A stretch of 64,000 nt of DNA from Prevotellaceae bacterium (GTDB taxonomy: Bacteria > Bacteroidota > Bacteroidia > Bacteroidales > UBA932): positions 84,492 through 148,491 of the forward strand of contig JAISLK010000037.1 of the NCBI GenBank assembly GCA_031290935.1, written 5' to 3'. The position numbers and the translations under genes were made by a program. Of the stretch, positions 29,047 through 38,120 are shown in pieces. The notes beneath the pieces were generated by a model, which saw only the letters and a program-made list of their open reading frames with translations, ran no database searches and was not told where the DNA came from. How positions within the stretch are numbered: the first letter of the stretch is position 1; each line of letters starts with the position of its first letter.

Positions 29047-29961
29047 AAACTTCCTCGGGTGGTATTCCAGGATAGTGGATTGCCAGCGTTTGCGGTTGAG
29101 GTGCGTGTAGATTTCGGTGGTGAGGATGCTTTCATGCCCCAGCATATCCTGTACGGCACGCAAGTCGGCGCCGTTTTCAATCAGGTGCGTGGCAAAAGAA
29201 TGGCGCAAGGTGTGCGGGCTGATATTCTTTGTTATCCCGGCTTTCTCCGCCAGCCCTTTAATAATCCTGAAAATCATGGAGCGCGAAAGCGCCTTGCCGC
29301 GCCGGTTGAGGAACAGGATGTCCTCGTATTTGGTAATGATTTTTTGCGTAGCGCGTTTTTGCAGGTACCGGTTAATTTCGTTTTCGGCGCATTTGCCGAC
29401 AGGAATCAGGCGTTGCTTGTCTCCCTTGCCGGTTACGCGGATGAAGCCCTCATCAAAAAATAAATCGGAAATGCGCAGGCTCACGGCTTCGGAAACGCGC
29501 AGCCCGCAGCCGTACATGATTTCGAGGATGGCGCGGTTACGGTGCCCGTCGGGGCGGCTGGCGTCCACAGCGGCAATGAGCGCTTCAACTTCACCGATGC
29601 TCAATACATCGGGAAGATACAGGCCTAATTTCGGCCCCTCCACTAATTCCGTCGGATTGGTTTCCATCCGGTTTTCCAGTATAAGAAATTTGTAGAATGC
29701 TTTGACGCCGCTCAGCGTGCGGGCTTGCGAGCGTTTGTCAATGCCCGCTTCGTACAAGCGCCCAAGGAATAATTCGATTATTTTTCGCGTAACGCAGTCC
29801 GGAGGGACGCCTGTTTTGGAACAGCAGAAACGTTGCAGTTTTTTCACATCCATCAGGTAGGCGGCGATGGAATTGCCCGACAACGACCGTTCGAGTCGCA
29901 GGTAGGTTTCAAAATCGTCTATTGCCGTTTGCCATGTGGCGGTGTGGCTGTTTGTGGTCAT
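29026..29961 (-). CDS. xerD: XerD-like tyrosine recombinase
   Basis: 'MYGCGLRVSEAVSLRISDLFF', 'SPHTLRHSFATHLIENGADLRAVQDMLGHESILTTEIYTHL'. Confidence 0.92.
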   Translation of the reverse strand: MTTNSHTATWQTAIDDFETYLRLERSLSGNSIAAYLMDVKKLQRFCCSKTGVPPDCVTRKIIELFLGRLYEAGIDKRSQARTLSGVKAFYKFLILENRMETNPTELVEGPKLGLYLPDVLSIGEVEALIAAVDASRPDGHRNRAILEIMYGCGLRVSEAVSLRISDLFFDEGFIRVTGKGDKQRLIPVGKCAENEINRYLQKRATQKIITKYEDILFLNRRGKALSRSMIFRIIKGLAEKAGITKNISPHTLRHSFATHLIENGADLRAVQDMLGHESILTTEIYTHLNRKRWQSTILEYHPRKFAVDSIQ

Positions 29962-30596
29962 AGTTTACGAATAATCATCAGCCCGTCGCGGAGCGGCAGC
30001 CATACGTTTTCTACGCGGCAGTCGGTTTGTACGAGTTCGTTAAAATCGCGTATTTCCTGCGTATGCCTATCGGCGGGCGCGGGCGTTTCCATCACTTTGC
30101 CATTCCACCATACATTATCGGCCAGCAGGAAACCGCCGCTGCGCACCTTGCCGATGAGGGCGTGGTAATAGGCGCAGTATTCGCGTTTATCGCCGTCGAT
30201 ATACGCCAAATCAAACGTCTCGTCCATCGCCGGGATGATTTGCAAGGCGTCGCCCGTGTGCATTTTTATTTTCCCGGCATGCGGGCTGCGGGCAATAAAC
30301 GACGCCGCGACGCCGTGCAGTTCGTCGTTGCGTTCAATCGTATGCAGCACGCCGTTGGCGGGAACGCCTTTTGCGAGGCACAAGGTGGCATAGCCTGTGA
30401 ATGTCCCTATTTCCAAAGCGTGCAGGGGGCGTATCATGCAAGAAATTTGTTCCAGCAATTTCCCTTGCAGGCGTCCCGACAGCATGCGCGGGTTCAGGAC
30501 ATGCAAATGCGTATAACGCACCAGCTCCGCCAGCAGTGCGTCTTCTGGCGAAGTGTGGTTTTCGGCGTAAGTTGTCAGTTGTAAGTCGTCAGTCAT
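29958..30596 (-). CDS. SAM-dependent O-methyltransferase (COMT-type)
   Basis: 'ALEIGTFTGYATLCLAKGVP', 'FDLAYIDGDKREYCAYYHALIGKVRSGGFLLADNVWWNGKV'. Confidence 0.93.
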   Translation of the reverse strand: MTDDLQLTTYAENHTSPEDALLAELVRYTHLHVLNPRMLSGRLQGKLLEQISCMIRPLHALEIGTFTGYATLCLAKGVPANGVLHTIERNDELHGVAASFIARSPHAGKIKMHTGDALQIIPAMDETFDLAYIDGDKREYCAYYHALIGKVRSGGFLLADNVWWNGKVMETPAPADRHTQEIRDFNELVQTDCRVENVWLPLRDGLMIIRKL

Positions 30597-30659
30597 AAAT
30601 TGTCAGTCGTAAGTCGCAGGTTGCGGCAGGCGTTAGCCCATTCTTAATTCCTAATTCAC
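30567..30659. repeat. Heptad repeat with degenerate GGCAGGCGTTAGCCC core (copy H5)
   Basis: GTAAGTT-GTCAGTT-GTAAGTC-GTCAGTC-ATAAATT-GTCAGTC-GTAAGTC (exact 7-bp steps), core at 30625-30639, then ATTCTTA-ATTCCTA-ATTCAC. Confidence 0.75.
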
Positions 30660-31868
30660 ATAAGTGAGCGTAGAGAGTTTTTCCGGCGCAAAGATTTCGT
30701 TGGCGATGTCCTGTATTTCCTGCGCGGTGAGCGCTTCTATCCGCGCTTTTAACAGGTCGAAAGTTTCTACATAATCATAAGCCATCACACTTTTTCCCTG
30801 GCTTAACATTTGCACTTCGGCATTGTCAGCGCTAATGAACAGTTGCCCCAACAACTGTTTCTTGATGCGGTGCAGGGAGGCGCTACCAAAGGCTTTGGCA
30901 CATACCGCCTGCAATTCTTTCCTGATGAGTTCCATGCATTGCGGTATATTTTCCCTGTCGGCGCCGAAGTAAACAGTTACGGCGCCGCTGTCGCAGTAAG
31001 GCGTGTAGTTGGCTTCTATCGTATATACCAGCCCGTTTTTTTCGCGCAGCGCCGTATTCAAACGCGCATTGGCGGCGGGGCCTCCCAAATAATTTACCAA
31101 CAGCGCCAGCCCGGTGCGCCTGGCGTCATGTAAAGAGTATGCGCGGTTGCCCAGCATGCAGTGTGTTTGAAAAGTCCGGCATTCTTTGGTAACCTGAAAC
31201 GGCCGGTACGCCGCCGGTTTTTTCCTGCTGCGCTTGCCTCCTGCGGCGGGAAAAGCAGAAAAATGCTTTTTCACCAACCGCTCCATGCGTTTCGGGTTGA
31301 TTTTCCCGATACTGGAAAACACCATTTGCGGGGGTTGATAGTGTTGCCCGGTAAAGTTTTTCAGCTGTTCCACGCCAATGCCCGCAAGGGTTCCGGGAAC
31401 GCCTAAAATCGGCCTTCCCAGCGGGGAGCCTTTGAACAGCAAGGCGTCGAAATCATCAAAAATCAATTCGGACGGATGGTCTTTGCAGGAATTTATTTCG
31501 TCGATAATAACTTCTTTTTCCTTTTTCAACTCTTTGTCGGGAAAGGTAGCATGAAAAGCCAAATCGGCAAGCAATTCCACCGCCCGCTCAATGTCGCCTT
31601 TCAGCACGGTGGCATGAATGACCGTTTCTTCCTTTGTGGTAAAAGCGTTCAGTTCGCCGCCTACATTTTCCAGCCGGTTATTGATATAATAAGTCGAACG
31701 CCGCTGGGTGCCTTTGAACAACATGTGTTCCGTCAGGTGCGCTATGCCGTTTTCGGCGGATGCCTCGTCGCGCGTGCCCGCATTGACGCTCAGGCTGCAA
31801 TAGGCCACCGGCGAAGTATGGTAGCGATGTACTATGCGCAGACCATTTGGAAGAATGTAGTTATTCAT
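30651..31868 (-). CDS. M16 family (insulinase/processing peptidase-like) zinc protease
   Basis: 'NGIAHLTEHMLFKGTQRRS' (HxxEH) and 'GGELNAFTTKEETVIHATV'. Start placed at MNNYILPNG. Confidence 0.93.
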   Translation of the reverse strand: MNNYILPNGLRIVHRYHTSPVAYCSLSVNAGTRDEASAENGIAHLTEHMLFKGTQRRSTYYINNRLENVGGELNAFTTKEETVIHATVLKGDIERAVELLADLAFHATFPDKELKKEKEVIIDEINSCKDHPSELIFDDFDALLFKGSPLGRPILGVPGTLAGIGVEQLKNFTGQHYQPPQMVFSSIGKINPKRMERLVKKHFSAFPAAGGKRSRKKPAAYRPFQVTKECRTFQTHCMLGNRAYSLHDARRTGLALLVNYLGGPAANARLNTALREKNGLVYTIEANYTPYCDSGAVTVYFGADRENIPQCMELIRKELQAVCAKAFGSASLHRIKKQLLGQLFISADNAEVQMLSQGKSVMAYDYVETFDLLKARIEALTAQEIQDIANEIFAPEKLSTLTYVN

Positions 31869-31904
31869 TTTAAAGAAAATTTTTGCAAAGTTAGAAAAAT
31901 ATCT

Positions 31905-31912
31905 TACCTTTG
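31905..31912 (+). promoter_or_regulatory. Candidate -7 element TACCTTTG for tRNA-Phe
   Basis: TAnnTTTG match 15 bp before the tRNA; a divergent TAACTTTG (31886-31893, minus) lies before the M16 gene. Confidence 0.5.
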
Positions 31913-31926
31913 CACTCCTGAAAAAA

Positions 31927-31999
31927 GGTGCCATAGCTCAGCAGGTAGAGCAAAGGACTGAAAATCCTTGTGTCCGCGGTTCGATTCCACGTGGCACCA
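31927..31999 (+). tRNA. tRNA-Phe (GAA)
   Basis: GGTGCCA...TGGCACC acceptor, TAGCTCAG D-arm, anticodon loop CTGAAAA, T-arm GGTTCGATTCC. Confidence 0.95.
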
Positions 32000-32012
32000 C
32001 CGGAAAAAAAAA

Positions 32013-32040
32013 CTGTTCGACTATTCGAACAGTTTTTTTT
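32013..32040. terminator. Bidirectional-looking terminator after tRNA-Phe
   Basis: A-run, CTGTTCGA-CTAT-TCGAACAG, T-run. Confidence 0.85.
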
Positions 32041-32057
32041 ATGGCCCCAATTCTTAT

Positions 32058-32554
32058 TTTAAAATTTTAATATTATCAGTTAAAATTTTCTTAAAGAATT
32101 TGAAAGTGCAAATGTAAAAAACGTAAATGACATTACAACAAAAAAGCAATTTAAATTATTAACAAAAAATATTAATATATTATAATTCAGTATTATATTT
32201 TTTAATAACTTCGATGTTTTTTAATTAAACTTTTAAATTGATACGGATAATTTATCCAAATAAAATGGATGCAGCAAGCGTCGAGATAAACAAAAAATAT
32301 CCATGAATAATTGATACAAAAAAAACATTAATCTATTATAATCCAATATATTTTTATTTTTTTCGGTCTAATCCAATATTTTTTCTTACCGTTTTTCATA
32401 CCTCCTGCTTTTCTTTATAAACACCTATTAATATTAACTATACACGCTTTATAAAACGTGTTATTTTGCCCTTTTTATACCCAAATTCGTCCCCACCCCA
32501 TGTATATGCCTGTCTATCAAAATCAATTTTAACTGATAATATTAAAATTTTAAA
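32058..32554 (-). other. Candidate invertible promoter cassette A (OFF orientation relative to susC 33010)
   Basis: Perfect 30-bp inverted repeats TTTAAAATTTTAATATTATCAGTTAAAATT at 32058-32087 and its reverse complement at 32525-32554; no coding content; homologous along its length to 39237-39706 in opposite orientation. Confidence 0.8.
32109..32116 (-). promoter_or_regulatory. Promoter -7 element TACATTTG inside cassette A, pointing away from susC
   Basis: Minus-strand TAnnTTTG with TTTG (plus-strand CAAA 32139-32142) upstream, 22-nt spacer; a TTG at 32136-32138 gives 19 nt. Confidence 0.6.
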
Positions 32555-32658
32555 CGGATAAAAAAGTTGTTAAAAAAACGCATTCAAAATTGACAAAAAA
32601 ATGACCGCCGCGCCATTTATGCTTAGCCAAATGTATCATCTCCTCCAGAGGAAAGCGT

Positions 32659-32880
32659 ACCGTTTTGCCGAAAAGCTGCATAACTTTTCCCAAAAACTGC
32701 ATGGTAATCGCCGAAAACTGCATGGTATTTGCCAAAAGCTGCATGGTAATTGCCAAAAACTGCATGGTAATCGCCAAAAACTGCATGGTAATTGCCAAAA
32801 ACTGCATAGTAATCGCCAAAAACTGCATGGTAATCGCCAAATACTGCATGGTATTTGCCGAAAACCATACCGCTTTTTCC
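32659..32880. repeat. Tandem array, 21-bp unit (AAACTGCATGGTAATYGCCAA), about 10 units
   Basis: CTGCATGGTA recurs in 21-bp steps; outermost units degenerate; lies between cassette A and susC. Confidence 0.93.
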
Positions 32881-33009
32881 CGGATTTGCTCATAAATCAA
32901 AATAACAATAAAGTAAATATTAAAATGTTATATGAAAATATCGAAAGTTATCGGATAAAACCATAATTATCACAATTCACTTATTTACTTACCAAAATTT
33001 AATTTATCT

Positions 33010-36000
33010 ATGAAATTAAACAAAATCAAGAGAACGGGACACAGGCTTTTACGAAAAACCTGCCTTCTCGCAGGCGTATGCTTGCTGACGATGTTGGGCT
33101 TTACTCCCGTAAATGCGCAACAGCAAAGTAAAACCATCATTGGCACGGTGGTGGACAAAAGCGGGGAACCGATGGTAGGCGCCGCCGTTGTCGTGAAAGG
33201 AACGACAAAGGCTGTGGCTACCGACGTGGACGGGAAATTTTCCCTCTCCGTGTCTGAAGGAGATGTGTTGACGGTATCGTTTATCGGTTACACCACCAAG
33301 AACGTTACGGTAAGCGCGGCAAACACTTTAACCGTTACGCTCGAAGAAAACGCACAGATGCTGGACGAAATTGAAATCACGGCAGAGTTCGGTATGAAGC
33401 GCGTCGCGCGGTCTATCGGGTCGTCCGTGCAAAACGTGAAAGCCGCGGACATTATTGAATCTGGGCGCGACAATTTCATTTCCGCCTTGCAGGGGCGCGT
33501 AGCGGGGATGAACGTTATTTCCAGCGGCGGTGCGCCGGGCGCTTCCAACACTGTTATCCTGCGAAGCCTGACTTCTATTTCAGGGAACAACCAACCGCTC
33601 TATGTTGTAGACGGTATCCCGATGAATAACTCGTCATTCAGCGCATCATCAGGATTTGCCAGAGCCGACGTTTATTCATCCCGCTACCTTGACTTTTCGT
33701 CGCGTGGCGATGACTTCAACCCGGAAGACATCGAATCCATGACTATCTTGAAAGGCGCAGCTGCCGCCGCCCTCTACGGGTCTAACGCATCGAACGGCGC
33801 AATTATCATCACTACAAAAAAAGGTGCGCCCGGAAAAGGAAAAGTATCCTATAGCAACTCTTTCCGCTGGGATTCGGCGTATGGCTATCCCGAATTACAG
33901 GATAAATATGCCAACGGCGGCTACGGGGCTACCAGTTATTATAATCTTAGCCGGTTTGGCGGCCTTTATCCCGAAGGCACTACACTATATGATAATGTGG
34001 CGGCCATCTTGCAAACAGGATTTACGAGCAAACACAACATCGCCGTAGAAGCCGGAACAGCCAGTACAACCATCCGCGCCGCCGCTTCCTTCCTTGACCA
34101 AACAGGGGTAGTTAAAACAACGGATTATGGCCGCACCAGTATTTCCTTATCCGGTAAGTCGGAAATTACTAAATGGCTAAAAATGGAAGCATCCATGCAA
34201 TATGCCTCTACCACTAATACGAAAGTGCAAAAAGGATCCAGTGGGCCACTGCGTTGGGCGATGCGCTGGCCCATGGTGGACGACATGTCGAATTATCTGG
34301 CTCCCGACGGCATGCACATGCGTTATCCGGAACGGTATGTGGATACAGACTTATATAATCCAATATTCGGCATGAACAAAAATAAATTTTACGACGAATC
34401 CGACCGTATTATAGCCAATGCCGTAGTGATTGTTACCCCTACGAAAAATACTTTCCTCCGCGCACAGGCAGGCTGGGACGTAGGCGCACAAACGTTCGAA
34501 ACATCGGAACACCCCTATTTTACCACTAATAACTATAACGTGCTTCCCGGAAACGGCGGCGTATATAACTTGTCGAAATCAAATTTTTCAGACCCCGCAA
34601 TGAATATTCTTGCCGGTTATAACGACAGTTTCTTCCAGGACAAATTGACCGTTTCGGCGCAGGTAGGATACCACCAGCTAGAAAACGGCGTTACCCGCTT
34701 ATCTACCTACGGAACTAAATTTGCTGTCGTGGATTTGCAATCTATCAATAACTGCGACCCTACAACTGTTTCTTCAAAGAAAAGGGCTTCCAAACGCAGG
34801 ATACAGGCTATTTCGGCGCAGGCGGAAGTCGGGTGGAATAATATGGCCTTCCTGACTTTCCGTGCCCGTAACGACTGGTCTTCTACACTGCCGAAAGACA
34901 ATAATTCTTATTTCTATCCGGCGTTGGAAGGCGCTTTTGTGGCTACCGAATTGCCGTTCCTGAAAGAAAACAAATATGTAACCTACCTGAAACTGCGCGG
35001 CGCAATAGCGCAGGTTGGTAAAGACGCCGGCCCGCTCGAAATCAATCCCGAACTGGAGCCGACGCAACAATCGGGCGGCGGTTATAGATATGGATGGACA
35101 GGGCCGAACCTGGACTTGCGCCCGGAAATGACCACCTCCTGGGAAGCCGGATTTGAAGGACGGTTCTTTAATGACCGGGTCGTAGCGGATTTTACCTATT
35201 TTAATACGCGTTGTGAAGACCAGATAGTAAAAGAATTCCGTATGAGTTATGCTGGCGGGTTTGTATTAAACACCCAAAATATGGGTACCTTTGAAACCTG
35301 GGGATGGGAAGCGCATATTGACGGCGATATTTTCAACACCAACGGCTTCCGTTGGAATATCGGCCTAAACCTTTCGCACACCGGTTCGGAAGTAATAAGT
35401 ATGCCCGTACCGGAATATTATGACGCTTATACCAACGGCAACACTGCCGGTATTCGTAACGGCGTAATGGTCGGCTACCCGGTAACTACCGTAACGGGAA
35501 CTGACTTTCAACGCAACGACAAAGGAGAGGTGCTGATAGATCCGAGCACCGGCATACCGCTCGTTTCCTCCGAATGGACAATGCTTGCCGACCGGGAACC
35601 CAAAGTCCGTTTAGGTTTTAATACGGTTCTTTCCTATAAAGGCTTCCGGTTATCGGCTATGTTTGCCGGAAAGTTAGGAGCAAATGTAGTAAATGGTACT
35701 AAACGGGAAATGATGTCCAGTGGGTTGAGTTGGGAATCGGTAGATTTCCGCGAACGCGGTCCGGTAGTATTTAATGGCGTATTGAAAGACGGTAATGAAA
35801 ACAGCGACCACCCGACGCCTAATATCTTGTCGGTAACGTATGGCGATTATAGCGCATCCATTTATGCCGGAGCAGCAGCAAACTGGATAGAAAAAAATGT
35901 ACACTACATCCGGTTGCAGGAACTCCGCTTTTCCTATACGATTCCTACGAACTACTTGAAAAAATTCCTTAATGGATTCGTCAGTTATGCCAGCGTTTTC

Positions 36001-36165
36001 GTTTGCGGGAACGACCTCTTTACCATCACCAATTATTCCGGTATTGACGCTGTGGGGAATACCCTGTCAGCTTCTGCCGGCGGTACGGGCGGCGAAGGCT
36101 ATGACACATGGGCTATACCCAACCCGCGCGGCCTGTCGTTTGGCGTTAGTTTAACCTTTAATTAA
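33010..36165 (+). CDS. SusC/RagA family TonB-linked outer membrane protein
   Basis: 'IIGTVVDKSGEPMVGAAVVVKGTTKAVATDVDGKFSLSV', 'SISGNNQPLYVVDGIPMNN', 'IESMTILKGAAAAALYGSNASNGAIIITTKKG'. Confidence 0.95.
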   Translation: MKLNKIKRTGHRLLRKTCLLAGVCLLTMLGFTPVNAQQQSKTIIGTVVDKSGEPMVGAAVVVKGTTKAVATDVDGKFSLSVSEGDVLTVSFIGYTTKNVTVSAANTLTVTLEENAQMLDEIEITAEFGMKRVARSIGSSVQNVKAADIIESGRDNFISALQGRVAGMNVISSGGAPGASNTVILRSLTSISGNNQPLYVVDGIPMNNSSFSASSGFARADVYSSRYLDFSSRGDDFNPEDIESMTILKGAAAAALYGSNASNGAIIITTKKGAPGKGKVSYSNSFRWDSAYGYPELQDKYANGGYGATSYYNLSRFGGLYPEGTTLYDNVAAILQTGFTSKHNIAVEAGTASTTIRAAASFLDQTGVVKTTDYGRTSISLSGKSEITKWLKMEASMQYASTTNTKVQKGSSGPLRWAMRWPMVDDMSNYLAPDGMHMRYPERYVDTDLYNPIFGMNKNKFYDESDRIIANAVVIVTPTKNTFLRAQAGWDVGAQTFETSEHPYFTTNNYNVLPGNGGVYNLSKSNFSDPAMNILAGYNDSFFQDKLTVSAQVGYHQLENGVTRLSTYGTKFAVVDLQSINNCDPTTVSSKKRASKRRIQAISAQAEVGWNNMAFLTFRARNDWSSTLPKDNNSYFYPALEGAFVATELPFLKENKYVTYLKLRGAIAQVGKDAGPLEINPELEPTQQSGGGYRYGWTGPNLDLRPEMTTSWEAGFEGRFFNDRVVADFTYFNTRCEDQIVKEFRMSYAGGFVLNTQNMGTFETWGWEAHIDGDIFNTNGFRWNIGLNLSHTGSEVISMPVPEYYDAYTNGNTAGIRNGVMVGYPVTTVTGTDFQRNDKGEVLIDPSTGIPLVSSEWTMLADREPKVRLGFNTVLSYKGFRLSAMFAGKLGANVVNGTKREMMSSGLSWESVDFRERGPVVFNGVLKDGNENSDHPTPNILSVTYGDYSASIYAGAAANWIEKNVHYIRLQELRFSYTIPTNYLKKFLNGFVSYASVFVCGNDLFTITNYSGIDAVGNTLSASAGGTGGEGYDTWAIPNPRGLSFGVSLTFN

Positions 36166-36177
36166 AACACAATAATT

Positions 36178-38094
36178 ATGAAAAAAATAACAATAATAAC
36201 GTTTTTAACTGTCTTATTCTCGGTTACAAGCTGTGAAAAATATTTGGATGTCAATAAAAATATTGACGCCCCTGACCGTATAGATAGCTACTTGTACCTT
36301 TCCGGTATTTTACAGTCCTATCAGGATATTTATAATGATTTGCATGCAATAGCCCCCATGATAGAAATGTGGGGTACTACCAATGCAAATTATACTCCTT
36401 TTGCCAATCATTTCTACTATAAAAGTTCGGACGTTGGCGGAGTAGTTTGGCGTACGGTTTACTGGGGACAGGGAATGAACCTGGAGAACCTCATCAATCA
36501 GTCTATAGCGGCCGAAGAATGGACGCTGGTGGGTATCGGGTATGCTATCAAATCCTTTAGTTGGGATATGCTTACGAAATTATATGCCGATGTGCCCTTA
36601 AAGCAAGCCTTCAGTACCGGACGGACGATATATGATTACGATTACCAAAATGAAATCTACACGCAAGTACGCGCATGGGCGCGGGAGGCCATTAAGTATT
36701 TGGAAATGGACGATAAGACCAGTTACGGCTCTAAATTAACCGACCATGACTGGATATACAAAGGCGACAAGGCAAAATGGATCAAGTTTGCCTACGCAGT
36801 GATTGTGCGAAATCTGGCCTCATTGTCCAACAAGACCGGTTTTGTAACGCAGTATGCTGACGAATTGATCGAATGCGCCGGGAAATCTTTCCAGTCGGCA
36901 GATGACGACGCGCGGGTAGGGGTGTCCGGCGGCTCCCAGTCCGTACCTTATAGCGGATTCAATAACTTTTGGGGAACTGCCAGGAATAATCTCGGGCAAA
37001 CTTCGTTTCAACACGACTATGCTGTGCAGGTAATGACCGGCACTGTGCCTGTATATGAGGCTGACGGAAATAGAAAAAAAGTTGTGATACCTCCTACGCA
37101 TGAGGATACGCTTTATTACGCCTACTATCCGTATGAATTAGTTCCCCAACAAATTATTTGCGACACGTCGAAAGCGACAGGACATTTTGACCCCCGTGTA
37201 ATAGCCAAACTTAGTACGACAACAAACCAGTATATGTACATAGATAATGCCGACAGCGTAAAAGCCTATAAATATTATGGAGCGCGGAGATCGACCGAAC
37301 GCATCAACCCCATTGACGCCGGCGGCGTACCCACTTTTTTTGGCCGAGATGCCGCCGTAAAAAACGGTTCAACAGCTCCGCCTAATGATGGAAAAGGGCG
37401 TTGGATATATCACGACGAAGCGCCGTATATCCTGACGACTTGCGCCGAAATAAAATTCTGCCTGGCGGAAGCCTATTGGAAAAAGGGGCAAAAGGGATTG
37501 GCTTACGAAGCCTTTAAAGAAGGCGTAAAAGCAGATATTGCCTTTACCGCCGGGCAACTTCGGCCGGGAGCCAAAGGCCAGGAAGTCGGTGGCGACAAAG
37601 TTACCGCAGCAGTGTTCAATACCCTTGCCAACGAATATACGGCAGGGCCTTATGTAGATGGATTGGGCGAAGCCAATTTAACCCTTTCGCATATTATGAT
37701 GCAAAAATGGGTAGCCCTTTACCCTTGGGGCGCTATGGAAGCATGGGTGGACATGCGCAAATACCATTATGATATTGCCTATACCGGCAATTATCCGACA
37801 CTGGGCAATGGCTGGGATGCTACAAGGCGTATCCAGCATAAAGCAGATGATGCCCAAGACAGGCTGTATAAAGGTTTTTACCTGGGAGCGGCAGAGCGAT
37901 TGGAATTTCGTGATGCCCCTTACAATATCGAGAATGAAGGTTCTCCTTGCTACCGCTTGCGTCCGCGCTATAATTCGGAATATATCTGGAATATTCCTTC
38001 GCTGGAAAAATTAAAACCCATTGCCGGCACAGCTCCTAATTATCAATGTTCGATACCCTGGTTTGCCTACCCGGGAGATTATCCTGCTAACTAA
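36178..38094 (+). CDS. SusD-like lipoprotein (SusD/RagB superfamily)
   Basis: 'SVTSCEKYLDVNKNIDAPDRIDSYLYLSGILQSYQDIY'; follows susC; 'LAEAYWKKGQKGLAYEAFKEGVKADI'. Confidence 0.88.
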   Translation: MKKITIITFLTVLFSVTSCEKYLDVNKNIDAPDRIDSYLYLSGILQSYQDIYNDLHAIAPMIEMWGTTNANYTPFANHFYYKSSDVGGVVWRTVYWGQGMNLENLINQSIAAEEWTLVGIGYAIKSFSWDMLTKLYADVPLKQAFSTGRTIYDYDYQNEIYTQVRAWAREAIKYLEMDDKTSYGSKLTDHDWIYKGDKAKWIKFAYAVIVRNLASLSNKTGFVTQYADELIECAGKSFQSADDDARVGVSGGSQSVPYSGFNNFWGTARNNLGQTSFQHDYAVQVMTGTVPVYEADGNRKKVVIPPTHEDTLYYAYYPYELVPQQIICDTSKATGHFDPRVIAKLSTTTNQYMYIDNADSVKAYKYYGARRSTERINPIDAGGVPTFFGRDAAVKNGSTAPPNDGKGRWIYHDEAPYILTTCAEIKFCLAEAYWKKGQKGLAYEAFKEGVKADIAFTAGQLRPGAKGQEVGGDKVTAAVFNTLANEYTAGPYVDGLGEANLTLSHIMMQKWVALYPWGAMEAWVDMRKYHYDIAYTGNYPTLGNGWDATRRIQHKADDAQDRLYKGFYLGAAERLEFRDAPYNIENEGSPCYRLRPRYNSEYIWNIPSLEKLKPIAGTAPNYQCSIPWFAYPGDYPAN

Positions 38095-38120
38095 ATTATT
38101 AATTTTTAAACTTAAAAATT

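Noticed and set aside
32058-32554. Cassettes A/B as simple MITEs or decayed insertion sequences
   Set aside because: TIRs and lack of genes fit a MITE, and this remains the main alternative. The matched promoter at one end, the placement between terminator and susC in both cases, the lack of obvious target-site duplications and pair-specific TIR sequence favour an inverton. Not excluded without read data.
32550-32966. ORFs made of CMVIAKN / AITMQFL repeats
   Set aside because: Low-complexity translations of the 21-bp array in several frames on both strands; no support for a protein.
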